DNA from: Rheinheimera texasensis DSM 17496
GTDB taxonomy: Bacteria; Pseudomonadota; Gammaproteobacteria; Enterobacterales; Alteromonadaceae
Assembly (NCBI RefSeq): GCF_000711985.1
Contig: NZ_KL544007.1
Coordinates: forward strand, 1 to 64,000
Direction: 5' to 3'
DNA: 64,000 nucleotides
The notes beneath the pieces are model-generated. The model had not been told where the DNA came from. It saw only the letters and a program-made list of their open reading frames with translations, and searched no databases. Of the stretch, positions 8,491-15,910 are shown piece after piece. The stretch's first letter is position 1, and every line of letters begins with the position of its first letter. Both the position numbers and the translations under genes were made by a program.

Positions 8491-8617
8491 AAAAAAGTCC
8501 TGTCTGTTTCCCTGTATTGATGGCATGAAGTGTCACAAATCAATAGTTTGATCTAGCCTAACATGTCCCAATTTTTTTTGGTGTAAGTTAGGCCTGTCTC
8601 TCCAGAAGGAAGCTGTC

Positions 8618-10024
8618 ATGCCATTAGATGCACGTTTAACATTTTTAGGCGCGGCCCGTCAGGTGACCGGGTCTTGTTATTTATTGCAGTGGAACGGCCG
8701 GAATGTGTTGCTGGATTGCGGGATGCAGCAGGGCGGCGATCAGGTAACAGACTTGCATAAGTTCCGTTTTCAGTTCAGACCCAAAGATATTGACGCAGTC
8801 ATTTTGTCGCATGCCCATATCGATCACAGTGGTTTGCTCACGTTACTGGTAGCGCGTGGATTCCGCGGCCGGATTTTTTGTTCAGAAGGCACAGCCAGTC
8901 TGTTACCAATTTTGTTAAAAGATGCGTTTTCGCTGTATATCAAAGATCTGGAGTGGCAGAACCGGCAACGGGCGCGGCTCGGTAAGCCGGAGCAAGACCC
9001 GATCATGAGTCTCAAAGATGTCATGGCGGTGACTGACAGTCTGGAGCCTTTGCCTTATCAGCAGGACACGGACGTGCTAGAAGGCTTGACACTACGCTTG
9101 CACGACGCTGGGCATATTCTGGGCTCGGCCATCGTTGAACTTTGGATCAAAGCCCATAAAGCGATGCGCCACCTGGTGTTTTCCGGCGATTTGGGCAATC
9201 CGGCCACCGTACTGATGCACGACCCGTCGCTAATTGAGAGCGCAGATGTGGTGTTGATGGAAAGTACCTATGGTGACCGCGACCATCAATGTCTGGACAA
9301 TACCCTGGAAGAATTTGCCAGCGCGCTGGATGCGGCGCACAAAGCCGGTGGCAATGTGTTTATCCCGGCGTTTGCACTGGGTCGCTCGCAGGAAATTTTG
9401 TATTACTTAGGCTTGTTATATCATCAGGGCCGGCTAAAGCAACGCATGGTGGTGCTGGACAGCCCGATGGCGATCGAGATCACGCAGATTTACGACAAGC
9501 TGATCAAAGAGTTTGATCACAAAGATACGCAGGTGTTTGCCCGTTATGGCGCCAAAGATCTGAAATCGTTTTTGCCGATTTTGCATCTGACCAAAGATGT
9601 CGAAGAATCGATGGCTCTCAACCGGATTAATCAGGGCGCGATTATCATCGCCGGCAGCGGCATGTGTAACGGTGGCCGCATCCTGCACCACTTTAAACAC
9701 AACCTGTGGAAAAACGTCAACCATCTGATTTTTGTTGGTTTTCAGGCCAAGGGAACCTTAGGACGCCGGTTGATTGACGGCGAAACTCGGGTGAAAATTC
9801 TCGGTCAGCCATTAGTGGTGCGGGCGGCTATCCATACCATCGGCGGTTTTTCTGCGCATGCCGGCCAAAGCCAATTGCTGGCCTGGGCCAAACATATCGG
9901 CGGTAAACCACAGTTTTATCTGGTTCACGGCGAACCGCAGGCGCAGGATGCCCTACAGGCCAAACTGACAGCGCTTGGGATCAACGTCTCTATTGCTGAA
10001 CCGGCACAGTCGGTGGCTTTGTAA
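8618..10024 (+). CDS. MBL-fold beta-CASP ribonuclease-like protein
   Basis: 468 residues, AGAAGGAAG upstream of the ATG. The metallo-beta-lactamase domain has the zinc motif SHAHIDHSG near residue 67, then HDAGHILGSA and FSGDLGN. A beta-CASP domain follows ('GNVFIPAFALGRSQEILYYL', 'GSGMCNGGRILHHF') and a C-terminal RMMBL segment ('IGGFSAHAGQSQLLAW'). This is the layout of bacterial proteins related to eukaryotic CPSF73, cytoplasmic RNA nucleases. Its last 35 bases overlap the end of the convergent gene on the other strand. Confidence 0.9.
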   Translation: MPLDARLTFLGAARQVTGSCYLLQWNGRNVLLDCGMQQGGDQVTDLHKFRFQFRPKDIDAVILSHAHIDHSGLLTLLVARGFRGRIFCSEGTASLLPILLKDAFSLYIKDLEWQNRQRARLGKPEQDPIMSLKDVMAVTDSLEPLPYQQDTDVLEGLTLRLHDAGHILGSAIVELWIKAHKAMRHLVFSGDLGNPATVLMHDPSLIESADVVLMESTYGDRDHQCLDNTLEEFASALDAAHKAGGNVFIPAFALGRSQEILYYLGLLYHQGRLKQRMVVLDSPMAIEITQIYDKLIKEFDHKDTQVFARYGAKDLKSFLPILHLTKDVEESMALNRINQGAIIIAGSGMCNGGRILHHFKHNLWKNVNHLIFVGFQAKGTLGRRLIDGETRVKILGQPLVVRAAIHTIGGFSAHAGQSQLLAWAKHIGGKPQFYLVHGEPQAQDALQAKLTALGINVSIAEPAQSVAL

Positions 10025-10766
10025 GATTTTCTGTGTGATTTGAGACCACATCCATATCACAAAGGGCTGATTGTTCAGCCCTTTTTTTCAAGATGAGTTC
10101 GTCGACTCTTTGGATAAAGTCGGTTGGGACTGTCGCGGAAAAAGCAATGCGTAATAAACCGTCGTCAACGGGCAGCGCTAAAGCCTTGTATTGCGACCGT
10201 TGCTCAGCCGGTAAACGGCGCAGATAAACTTCCGGGCTAATCAACAAATCAGCTCTGTTACCATCCAATAGAGCAAAGGTCTGTTCGAGACCTCGCGGAT
10301 TTTCAATAAACCATTTGCTGCAGTTTTTATCGTGGCGTAACTTTTCAACCTGTTCACCCAGATATAAACCGGACATCGCGACGATAGTCGCTTGTTGCAT
10401 CATAGGGTCGCACCAGCTTTTAATCTGGTCCCATTGTGGAGCGCCACTACGCCGGTACAGCCGGCTTTTACTGACAGCAAAAGCCTCACTGAACTGGAAA
10501 CTGCGTTTGGGAGATTTAACCAGCCCTGTGACCAGCTGGATCTTATCTCGTTGTAACGCCGTTTCTTTTTGCGCAACTGACGGGTTGCCGCTAACAAACT
10601 GCAATGGACACCCAAGCTCTGCAAATAACTGTTGTTGCCATTGGTCAAGACAACCTAGCTGTTTACCTGTGCGCTCATAGATATGAAAGGTCGCTAATTG
10701 CACCGGGCATTCGGCGGCAATAGCTGCAGGAAAAATCAGCCAGCTAAGCCATAGCACTTGTTTCAT
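9990..10766 (-). CDS. Periplasmic solute-binding-like protein
   Basis: 258 residues. GGGGGAGAG lies just before the ATG. Residues 1-18 form a signal peptide (MKQVLWLSWLIFPAAIAA). The rest resembles the family-3 extracellular solute-binding fold, with 'QRDKIQLVTGLVKSPKR...FQFSEAF' and 'LLDGNRADLLISPEVYLRRL' as typical lobes. No permease or ATPase gene adjoins it, so it may act as an orphan sensor or binding protein. It follows pheA by 57 bp on the same strand and may be co-transcribed. Its 3' end overlaps the MBL gene and contains that gene's terminator. Confidence 0.75.
   Translation of the reverse strand: MKQVLWLSWLIFPAAIAAECPVQLATFHIYERTGKQLGCLDQWQQQLFAELGCPLQFVSGNPSVAQKETALQRDKIQLVTGLVKSPKRSFQFSEAFAVSKSRLYRRSGAPQWDQIKSWCDPMMQQATIVAMSGLYLGEQVEKLRHDKNCSKWFIENPRGLEQTFALLDGNRADLLISPEVYLRRLPAEQRSQYKALALPVDDGLLRIAFSATVPTDFIQRVDELILKKRAEQSALCDMDVVSNHTENLTKPPTVPVQQ
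10064..10088 (+). terminator. Intrinsic terminator of the MBL gene, inside the convergent gene
   Basis: GGGCTGA/TCAGCCC stem (10064-10070 and 10075-10081) followed by seven T. It lies within the coding sequence of the minus-strand solute-binding protein gene. Confidence 0.85.
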
Positions 10767-10823
10767 GATCTCTCCCCCGCAGCATGCTGTAGCTTCCGGT
10801 ATAGATGCCTGAGCGAACTGCTG

Positions 10824-11981
10824 TCAAGGCTGCACCACTGTCGGTGCCACATCCTCGCTCGGATAACAGCCCAATACTTTGACAAAGCGGGTGATGCGAT
10901 TCAGTTCATCCAGCGCCCGTTTCATTGCGTAGTCATCGAGGTTGGCAAAGACGTCGACATAAAACATCTCTTCCCATGGATTGCCCGGGATTGGCCGCGA
11001 TTCCAGTTTGCCCATGCTGATACCATGTTGTTTCAGTACTGTTAAAGCGTCGACCAAAGCGCCCGGTTGCTGGCCGGTGTACATAATAAAAGTGGTTTTG
11101 GCCGGAATGGCTTTGGCCACATTGATTGGTTTACGCGCGACCACAATAAAACGGCTGACATTGTCTTTTTGGTTGGCGAGTTCACGGCCTAAGACTTCGA
11201 GGCCATAGAGTTTGCCGCCTTCTTCACCGCCAATGGCGACCACGGACAAATCCTGCGCCTGACGTACCCGGTTAAAGGCATCACTCGAAGCGTCGCAATA
11301 TTCGATTTTGACGTTGCTGAGTGTCTGCAGATATTGACTACACTGCGCGATAACTTGCGGGTGGGCGCAAATCTGTTTGATCTTACTCAGATCAGTGCCA
11401 GGTAATCCAAGCAGACAATGTTTAATCGGGTGGGTTAGTTCACCCACGATCGATAACCGCGTGTGCTGCAATAGATCAAACACTTCGTTGATACTGCCGC
11501 TGGAGGTGTTTTCAATCGGTAACACGGCGTAATCGGCGTGGCCGGTTTCCACCGCCTGCACGATTTCGTTAAAGCTGTCGCAGCCAATTTCAATCAGTTT
11601 TTCGGCGCGGCGGGTGAAGTATTTTTGCGTCGCCCAATAACTGTAGGAGCCCTGCCGGCCGAGGAATGCGACGCGGCAGACCGGACCGTTGTCGCCATTG
11701 AGCTGGCCTTGTACTTTGGCTTGTTGTTGTAAAACAGAATCTTCGATAATCACATGGTAAAGCCGGGTGACGTATTGGGCATCGAGGCCTAAGTCTTTGC
11801 CTTTACCAATTAGCGACAGCAACAGCTCTTCTTCGCGCTTCTGGTCGCGGATTGGTTTGTTTTGCGCCAGTTTGGCTTCAGCCACAGCGAGCGCCAGCGC
11901 GCGGCGTTTGGCTAATAAGCCCAGCAATTGCTGGTCTGTGTCACTGATGTCGTGACGAATTTGATCAAGTTCGATTGCCAT
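10824..11981 (-). CDS. pheA: Bifunctional chorismate mutase / prephenate dehydratase
   Basis: 385 residues, making phenylpyruvate from chorismate for phenylalanine synthesis. The N-terminal AroQ chorismate mutase spans residues 1-90 ('IRHDISDTDQQLLGLLAKRRALALAVAEAK'). Prephenate dehydratase follows ('RVAFLGRQGSYSYWATQKYF', with 'LPIENTSSGSINEVFDLL'). A C-terminal ACT domain ('TTFIMYTGQQPGALVDAL', 'KLESRPIPGNPWEEMFYVDV') is the usual site of feedback inhibition by Phe. It is preceded by a Phe-rich leader peptide and an attenuator. Confidence 0.96.
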   Translation of the reverse strand: MAIELDQIRHDISDTDQQLLGLLAKRRALALAVAEAKLAQNKPIRDQKREEELLLSLIGKGKDLGLDAQYVTRLYHVIIEDSVLQQQAKVQGQLNGDNGPVCRVAFLGRQGSYSYWATQKYFTRRAEKLIEIGCDSFNEIVQAVETGHADYAVLPIENTSSGSINEVFDLLQHTRLSIVGELTHPIKHCLLGLPGTDLSKIKQICAHPQVIAQCSQYLQTLSNVKIEYCDASSDAFNRVRQAQDLSVVAIGGEEGGKLYGLEVLGRELANQKDNVSRFIVVARKPINVAKAIPAKTTFIMYTGQQPGALVDALTVLKQHGISMGKLESRPIPGNPWEEMFYVDVFANLDDYAMKRALDELNRITRFVKVLGCYPSEDVAPTVVQP

Positions 11982-12001
11982 TTTTCCTATCCCCTGAAAC
12001 G

Positions 12002-12064
12002 AAAAAACCTCCCGGCTTGGGAGGTTTTCAACTGGTTTGACACACGCGCAGCCAGTTACCTCCC
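12002..12064 (-). promoter_or_regulatory. pheA transcription attenuator
   Basis: On the minus strand CCTCCC (12019-12024) pairs with GGGAGG (12008-12013), followed by a T-run to 12002, forming a terminator just ahead of pheA. The same GGGAGG word occurs at the end of the leader peptide (12059-12064) and could pair with CCTCCC instead, preventing the terminator. A third stem, AACTGG with CCAGTT (12030-12035 and 12052-12057), competes with the antiterminator arm. This is the classical arrangement for ribosome-mediated attenuation. Confidence 0.88.
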
Positions 12065-12115
12065 GGATTGGGTGGTAAAGCTAAAAAAGAAGCGAGTGGT
12101 CAGAATTTTTTGCAT
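12056..12115 (-). CDS. pheL: pheA leader peptide
   Basis: 19-residue open frame, MQKILTTRFFFSFTTQSGR, with four Phe codons in five positions. AAGG lies eight bases before the ATG. Its stop codon lies 75 bp before pheA and overlaps the attenuator stems. Ribosome stalling at the Phe codons when Phe-tRNA is scarce should favour the antiterminator. Function inferred from the enterobacterial pheL paradigm. Confidence 0.88.
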   Translation of the reverse strand: MQKILTTRFFFSFTTQSGR

Positions 12116-12148
12116 AGCCGTTACCTTATTCCGTCTGGATGGCTAAAG

Positions 12149-14503
12149 TCAACGCTGTGGCAGCAATTGCAGTGAATATTTTTCCGCCTGCGGCAAAAAG
12201 CCCAGCGGTTTTTCACCAAGCCAATAGGCGTGATCGGCCGCGTAAAACTCTGATAGCGGATGACCGGACTGACCGGCCGGGATCACTAAAATGCCGTCGG
12301 CTTCGTGGCCTGGCGATACCACCATGCGTTCGCTCTGTCCGTGTACCTTCAGCTGCACTCGCGGCATATGCCGGTCGCCGGCCAGTGGATCGGCCGGCAT
12401 ATTTAACCAGCGGCCGAGAAATGGCAGCGCTTTAGTCAATGGATGCTGAATTTCAGCGCTGTTGAGCGTTCCCCAGCGTGCTTTGCTTAAATCGCCTTCG
12501 GTTTGCGCTTTAAGCTGTGCGACCGAATCCAGTACGGCTTGTTGCAAAAGTGCATCCCAGCTCTGGAAGCTTCCAGGCAGGGTATCGCCGCGTCGGGCTT
12601 GTAACAGCGCCCAGGCCGGTGTTTCCGGCACCATTTTTAGATCACGTAGGCGCAGCTGCTGCGCTTCCAGTTGTGCGGCTAGTGGTGCAAACATCAGCTC
12701 CAGCGTTTTGTCGCGAAAGGCGCGTAGCAGACTATATCCGATGGCATCACGGCTGGCGGCCTTACTGTCGGTTTCAATCCACTGGCGGTATTGCTGCAGT
12801 TGCTGTGCGGCGACAAATTCAGGTGTCAGCACTTGCAATAACAGCTGTTGCCAGCGCTGGAGGAATAACGCTTCATGGTCGAGCTGAATATCGTGCAGTG
12901 ATTTTTCGTCGTGCTGCGCTATGGCAAACAGGCGGTCGCGGATTTGTTTGCCACGGGCGCCTAAGTCATAGCCACCATTACCAAGCACCGCTAACGCATC
13001 GCCGCCGACCGAACGGGCATTGGCGGTCCAGAGCCGGCTGTCTTTTGGCGCATAGATTTGTGGATAATCTTTGGCAGACAAATAACCGGACCAGTAGTTT
13101 TTACCTTCACTCCAGTCCTGCGGCGTATCCCAGTCTTGTAACTGGCGGGATGGGATGGCACCGATGATGGTCCAACCGATTTGACCTTTGCTGTCGGCAA
13201 CCAGCAGGTTCTGCGCCGGTACGCCGATACTGGGTGCAAGAGCTAATGCTTCGCTGCTGCTTTGCGCTGTCTCCAGTGCCAGTAAATTCAGGTTCAGACT
13301 TTCGCGGTCATAACCCACCCAGCGCAGCGCAAATTTATCAAATGGTGCTGGCATGACCGGGCCCCATTGGGTTTCTTTGACCAGCAGCACCACATCGGCT
13401 TCGCCTTTGACCTTAATCACTTCGTTGTTGTAGCTAAATTCCTGCAGACCGGCCGGTGTCTGATATTTTTGCCCGCTGGCGTCCAGCTTGAGGGCAATGA
13501 CGTCATGCCAGTCGGCAGTGCTGTTGGTAAAGCCCCAGGCAATATGGCCGTTGCTGCCGGCGACTACCGCTGGCGTGCCGGGCAGAGTGACACCGGCGAT
13601 GTTGTGTTGTTTGTCGCCTTCAGACCAGCTCATTTGCGCTTTATACCAAGTGCCCGGCACCCTAATGCCTAAGTGCATGTCGTCGGCCAGAATAGCGCGG
13701 CCATCTTTGCTGGCGCTGGCGGCAACGGCAAAGTTATTCGAGCCGATATCGCGGCTGTCAGTTAAGCCACAATCGCGGCACGCCTGCGCCGGAATGGCTT
13801 TTAACAATGCAGGCAGCGGGTTTGCCGGCAGTGGCAATGCCTTGGCTTCAGAGCCGTCGATGGCTGCCTGCCAGTCACTGCTGTGCTGAGTTAAAAACTG
13901 ATACCACTCCAGCGGTAATGCTGCTTTCAGGGCACCTTGTGCCAGCTCATCTTTGCCTAATGAGCCCTGCAAATCCAGAAACATGCTGTAAATGACCAGC
14001 AGTGAATCGGCGCTTTGCCAGGGGCGCGGCTTTTGAGTCAGCAACAAGTATTCAAATGGCGGCAATCCAAGCTGTTGTAAGCCTGCGTTTGCTCCGGCGG
14101 CGTAGCGTTCCAGCATGTCGCGTTGCTGTTTCGGTAATTCGCGTAAAATGGCGTCCGCCCGGTCGCGGAAACGATGCATGCGTTGTTTTTTATCAAAATC
14201 TAGTGCGGCCGCGCCAAATAACTCTGCCAGTTCTCCGGCTGAGTTACGTCGCAGTAAATCCATCTGAAAATAACGTTCCTGGGCATGGGCAAACCCGAGC
14301 GCAAAGGCGGCATCGCCGCGGTTTTGTGCCCGGATACTCAGATAACCCTGAGCATCACGGCTGGATACGACCTGTTGCTGTACTGCTGCGCTCAGTTGAC
14401 CTTGATATAAAGGCAGGCTTTGGTGCACCATCCAATAGGCGGCTATAGCGGCTATCGCCAGCAACGCTATGACGACTGCTAACATATTTTTTATAATTTT
14501 CAT
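12149..14503 (-). CDS. Penicillin acylase family N-terminal-nucleophile hydrolase
   Basis: 784 residues. An N-terminal hydrophobic stretch (residues 5-25) acts as signal peptide or anchor, so the protein is periplasmic. The alpha part contains 'ALGFAHAQERYFQMDLLRR'. The autocatalytic processing site is at 'DIGSNNFAVA', where the Ser becomes the beta-subunit N-terminal nucleophile. 'GSNGHIAWGFTNSTADWHDV' is the conserved beta-chain segment. Family members hydrolyse beta-lactam side chains or acyl-homoserine lactones; the substrate here cannot be told from sequence. It is upstream of pheL-pheA on the same strand, with no visible terminator between. Confidence 0.9.
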   Translation of the reverse strand: MKIIKNMLAVVIALLAIAAIAAYWMVHQSLPLYQGQLSAAVQQQVVSSRDAQGYLSIRAQNRGDAAFALGFAHAQERYFQMDLLRRNSAGELAELFGAAALDFDKKQRMHRFRDRADAILRELPKQQRDMLERYAAGANAGLQQLGLPPFEYLLLTQKPRPWQSADSLLVIYSMFLDLQGSLGKDELAQGALKAALPLEWYQFLTQHSSDWQAAIDGSEAKALPLPANPLPALLKAIPAQACRDCGLTDSRDIGSNNFAVAASASKDGRAILADDMHLGIRVPGTWYKAQMSWSEGDKQHNIAGVTLPGTPAVVAGSNGHIAWGFTNSTADWHDVIALKLDASGQKYQTPAGLQEFSYNNEVIKVKGEADVVLLVKETQWGPVMPAPFDKFALRWVGYDRESLNLNLLALETAQSSSEALALAPSIGVPAQNLLVADSKGQIGWTIIGAIPSRQLQDWDTPQDWSEGKNYWSGYLSAKDYPQIYAPKDSRLWTANARSVGGDALAVLGNGGYDLGARGKQIRDRLFAIAQHDEKSLHDIQLDHEALFLQRWQQLLLQVLTPEFVAAQQLQQYRQWIETDSKAASRDAIGYSLLRAFRDKTLELMFAPLAAQLEAQQLRLRDLKMVPETPAWALLQARRGDTLPGSFQSWDALLQQAVLDSVAQLKAQTEGDLSKARWGTLNSAEIQHPLTKALPFLGRWLNMPADPLAGDRHMPRVQLKVHGQSERMVVSPGHEADGILVIPAGQSGHPLSEFYAADHAYWLGEKPLGFLPQAEKYSLQLLPQR

Positions 14504-14561
14504 GCAGATGCGCTCATTTTGACTTGGAAAACTTAGATTATCACAGAAGATCAGGTGTTAT

Positions 14562-15254
14562 ATGCAACAAATTCAATCTGCCCTCACGCCGGTGTTTGAC
14601 CTGGCAGTCCGGCTGTTTCACTGGTTGCAGGTACTGCTGCTGGGTGGGCTTTGGTACAGCGCTGAGCAGGAATGGTATGGCATTCATCAGCTGTTGGCTT
14701 ACACGTTGGCGTCCCTGCTAGGAGCGCGGCTGATTTGGGGGCTGATTGGCAGTGACACGGCGCGTTTTCGCCATTTTGTACCTGGTTTTAGACAATTACG
14801 GCATTATCTGGCTACCAAAACACCTGCTGTCGGGCACAATCCGCTTTCAGCACTGATGATTCTGGCACTCATCCTGTTAGTAGCTCTGCAATTTTTTTCT
14901 GGGCTGATGACCACTGACGAAGTGATGACGGAAGGGCCGCTGTATAGTCTGGTGCCGGACTGGCTCAGTAGTCTGGCCGGCAGCTGGCACGAGCTGGGAT
15001 TTAATCTGTTACTGGGGTTGGTTGCGCTGCATGTATTAGCTGCTGTGCTGCACCAGTGGCGTGGCGACAGAGTGATTAGTGCCATGTGGCATGGCCGCAA
15101 GGTACTTCCAGCGAATACGCCGGCACCGCAACTGCTGAACAGCTTCAAATACTTGCTGTTGGCGCTGATTTTGTTTTGCGGTCTGATGGGCTGGCAGGGC
15201 AGTGCGCTCTGGCCACAAGTTTTGACCGACCTGCAGACGATTGGCGTGCTGTGA
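14562..15254 (+). CDS. Membrane cytochrome b561-type protein
   Basis: 230 residues. AGGTG lies before the ATG. Four or five membrane helices are visible (VFDLAVRLFHWLQVLLLGG; LLAYTLASLLGARLIWGLIG; LSALMILALILLVALQFFSG; LGFNLLLGLVALHVLAAVLH). Histidines in the first and fourth helices (RLFHW and ALHVLAAVLHQWRGD) fit the heme b ligands of the Ni/Fe-hydrogenase b-type/cytochrome b561 superfamily. It is convergent with a cytochrome c' gene, the usual partner in such pairs, suggesting electron transfer between quinol pool and periplasm. Confidence 0.85.
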   Translation: MQQIQSALTPVFDLAVRLFHWLQVLLLGGLWYSAEQEWYGIHQLLAYTLASLLGARLIWGLIGSDTARFRHFVPGFRQLRHYLATKTPAVGHNPLSALMILALILLVALQFFSGLMTTDEVMTEGPLYSLVPDWLSSLAGSWHELGFNLLLGLVALHVLAAVLHQWRGDRVISAMWHGRKVLPANTPAPQLLNSFKYLLLALILFCGLMGWQGSALWPQVLTDLQTIGVL

Positions 15255-15260
15255 TATCAA

Positions 15261-15291
15261 AAAACGGAGCCAAAGCTCCGTTTTGTTTTTG
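15261..15291. terminator. Bidirectional terminator between the cytochrome genes
   Basis: AAAACGGAGC-CAAA-GCTCCGTTTT (15261-15284) with T-rich sequence following on the plus strand and an A-run before it, serving both convergent genes. Confidence 0.85.
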
Positions 15292-15316
15292 CTATTAGCC
15301 TTTTCGTTGAGCGAAA

Positions 15317-15772
15317 TTAATCGGCTTTGTATTTGTCGTGACAGGCTTTGCAGTTGCCACGGAAAGTAGCAAAAGCCGCTTTAATTTTGGCTTGATCGCC
15401 ACTTTGTGCTGCAGTTTGCAGTGCTTTGGCGTCCAGTTGGAATTTGTCTGCTTTGGCGGTGAAATCTTTAAAATCGGCCCAAATCTCTGCTTTTGCATCA
15501 CCACCGCCAGTTTCGGTGCCGGCAGTACTGAAGGCTGGCCACGGCAATGGCGCTAAAGCAGCCAGTGCGTCAGCACGTTGTTGTACGCGTTTGGCATCAA
15601 ATGGCACTTTACCCTGCAACATCTCACCGATGTCGCCGGTATTGTGCCGGATCATGGTAAAGGCAGACTGGCGGTAATCCACCGCGTCTTTGGCGTCGGT
15701 AAAAGCGGTTGCTGCCTGTGCTGCAGCGGAAAGCGCGGCAGCTGCTACGAAAGTTGTGAATAGTTTTTTCAT
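15317..15772 (-). CDS. Cytochrome c' (c-prime)
   Basis: 151 residues from MKKLFTTFVAAAAL, with a signal peptide cleaved around residue 21 (AQA). A longer frame upstream adds no homologous sequence. The body is a four-helix bundle ('VDYRQSAFTMIRHNTGDIGEML') with a C-terminal heme site CKACH, the position expected for class II cytochrome c. Usual roles are binding of NO or electron transfer in the periplasm. It is convergent with a b561-type cytochrome. Confidence 0.92.
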   Translation of the reverse strand: MKKLFTTFVAAAALSAAAQAATAFTDAKDAVDYRQSAFTMIRHNTGDIGEMLQGKVPFDAKRVQQRADALAALAPLPWPAFSTAGTETGGGDAKAEIWADFKDFTAKADKFQLDAKALQTAAQSGDQAKIKAAFATFRGNCKACHDKYKAD

Positions 15773-15910
15773 CGTCGGATTCTCATTTAGCGATTTAGCA
15801 TGCAATAATGCTATAAGTTTTGTGCACTTGAGTACATTGATCTCACAGTGTTTTACCATCAGGCTACCGCAACGTCCAGTGATCGGACTTTCAACGAGCA
15901 GGCGTAACCC

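Noticed and set aside
12125-12152. TTGACT with 16-bp spacing to AATAAG on the minus strand as a pheA promoter
   Set aside because: It would start transcription about 3 bases before the leader ATG and bury the leader's ribosome site in the -10; the real promoter is probably further upstream, inside the penicillin-acylase gene.
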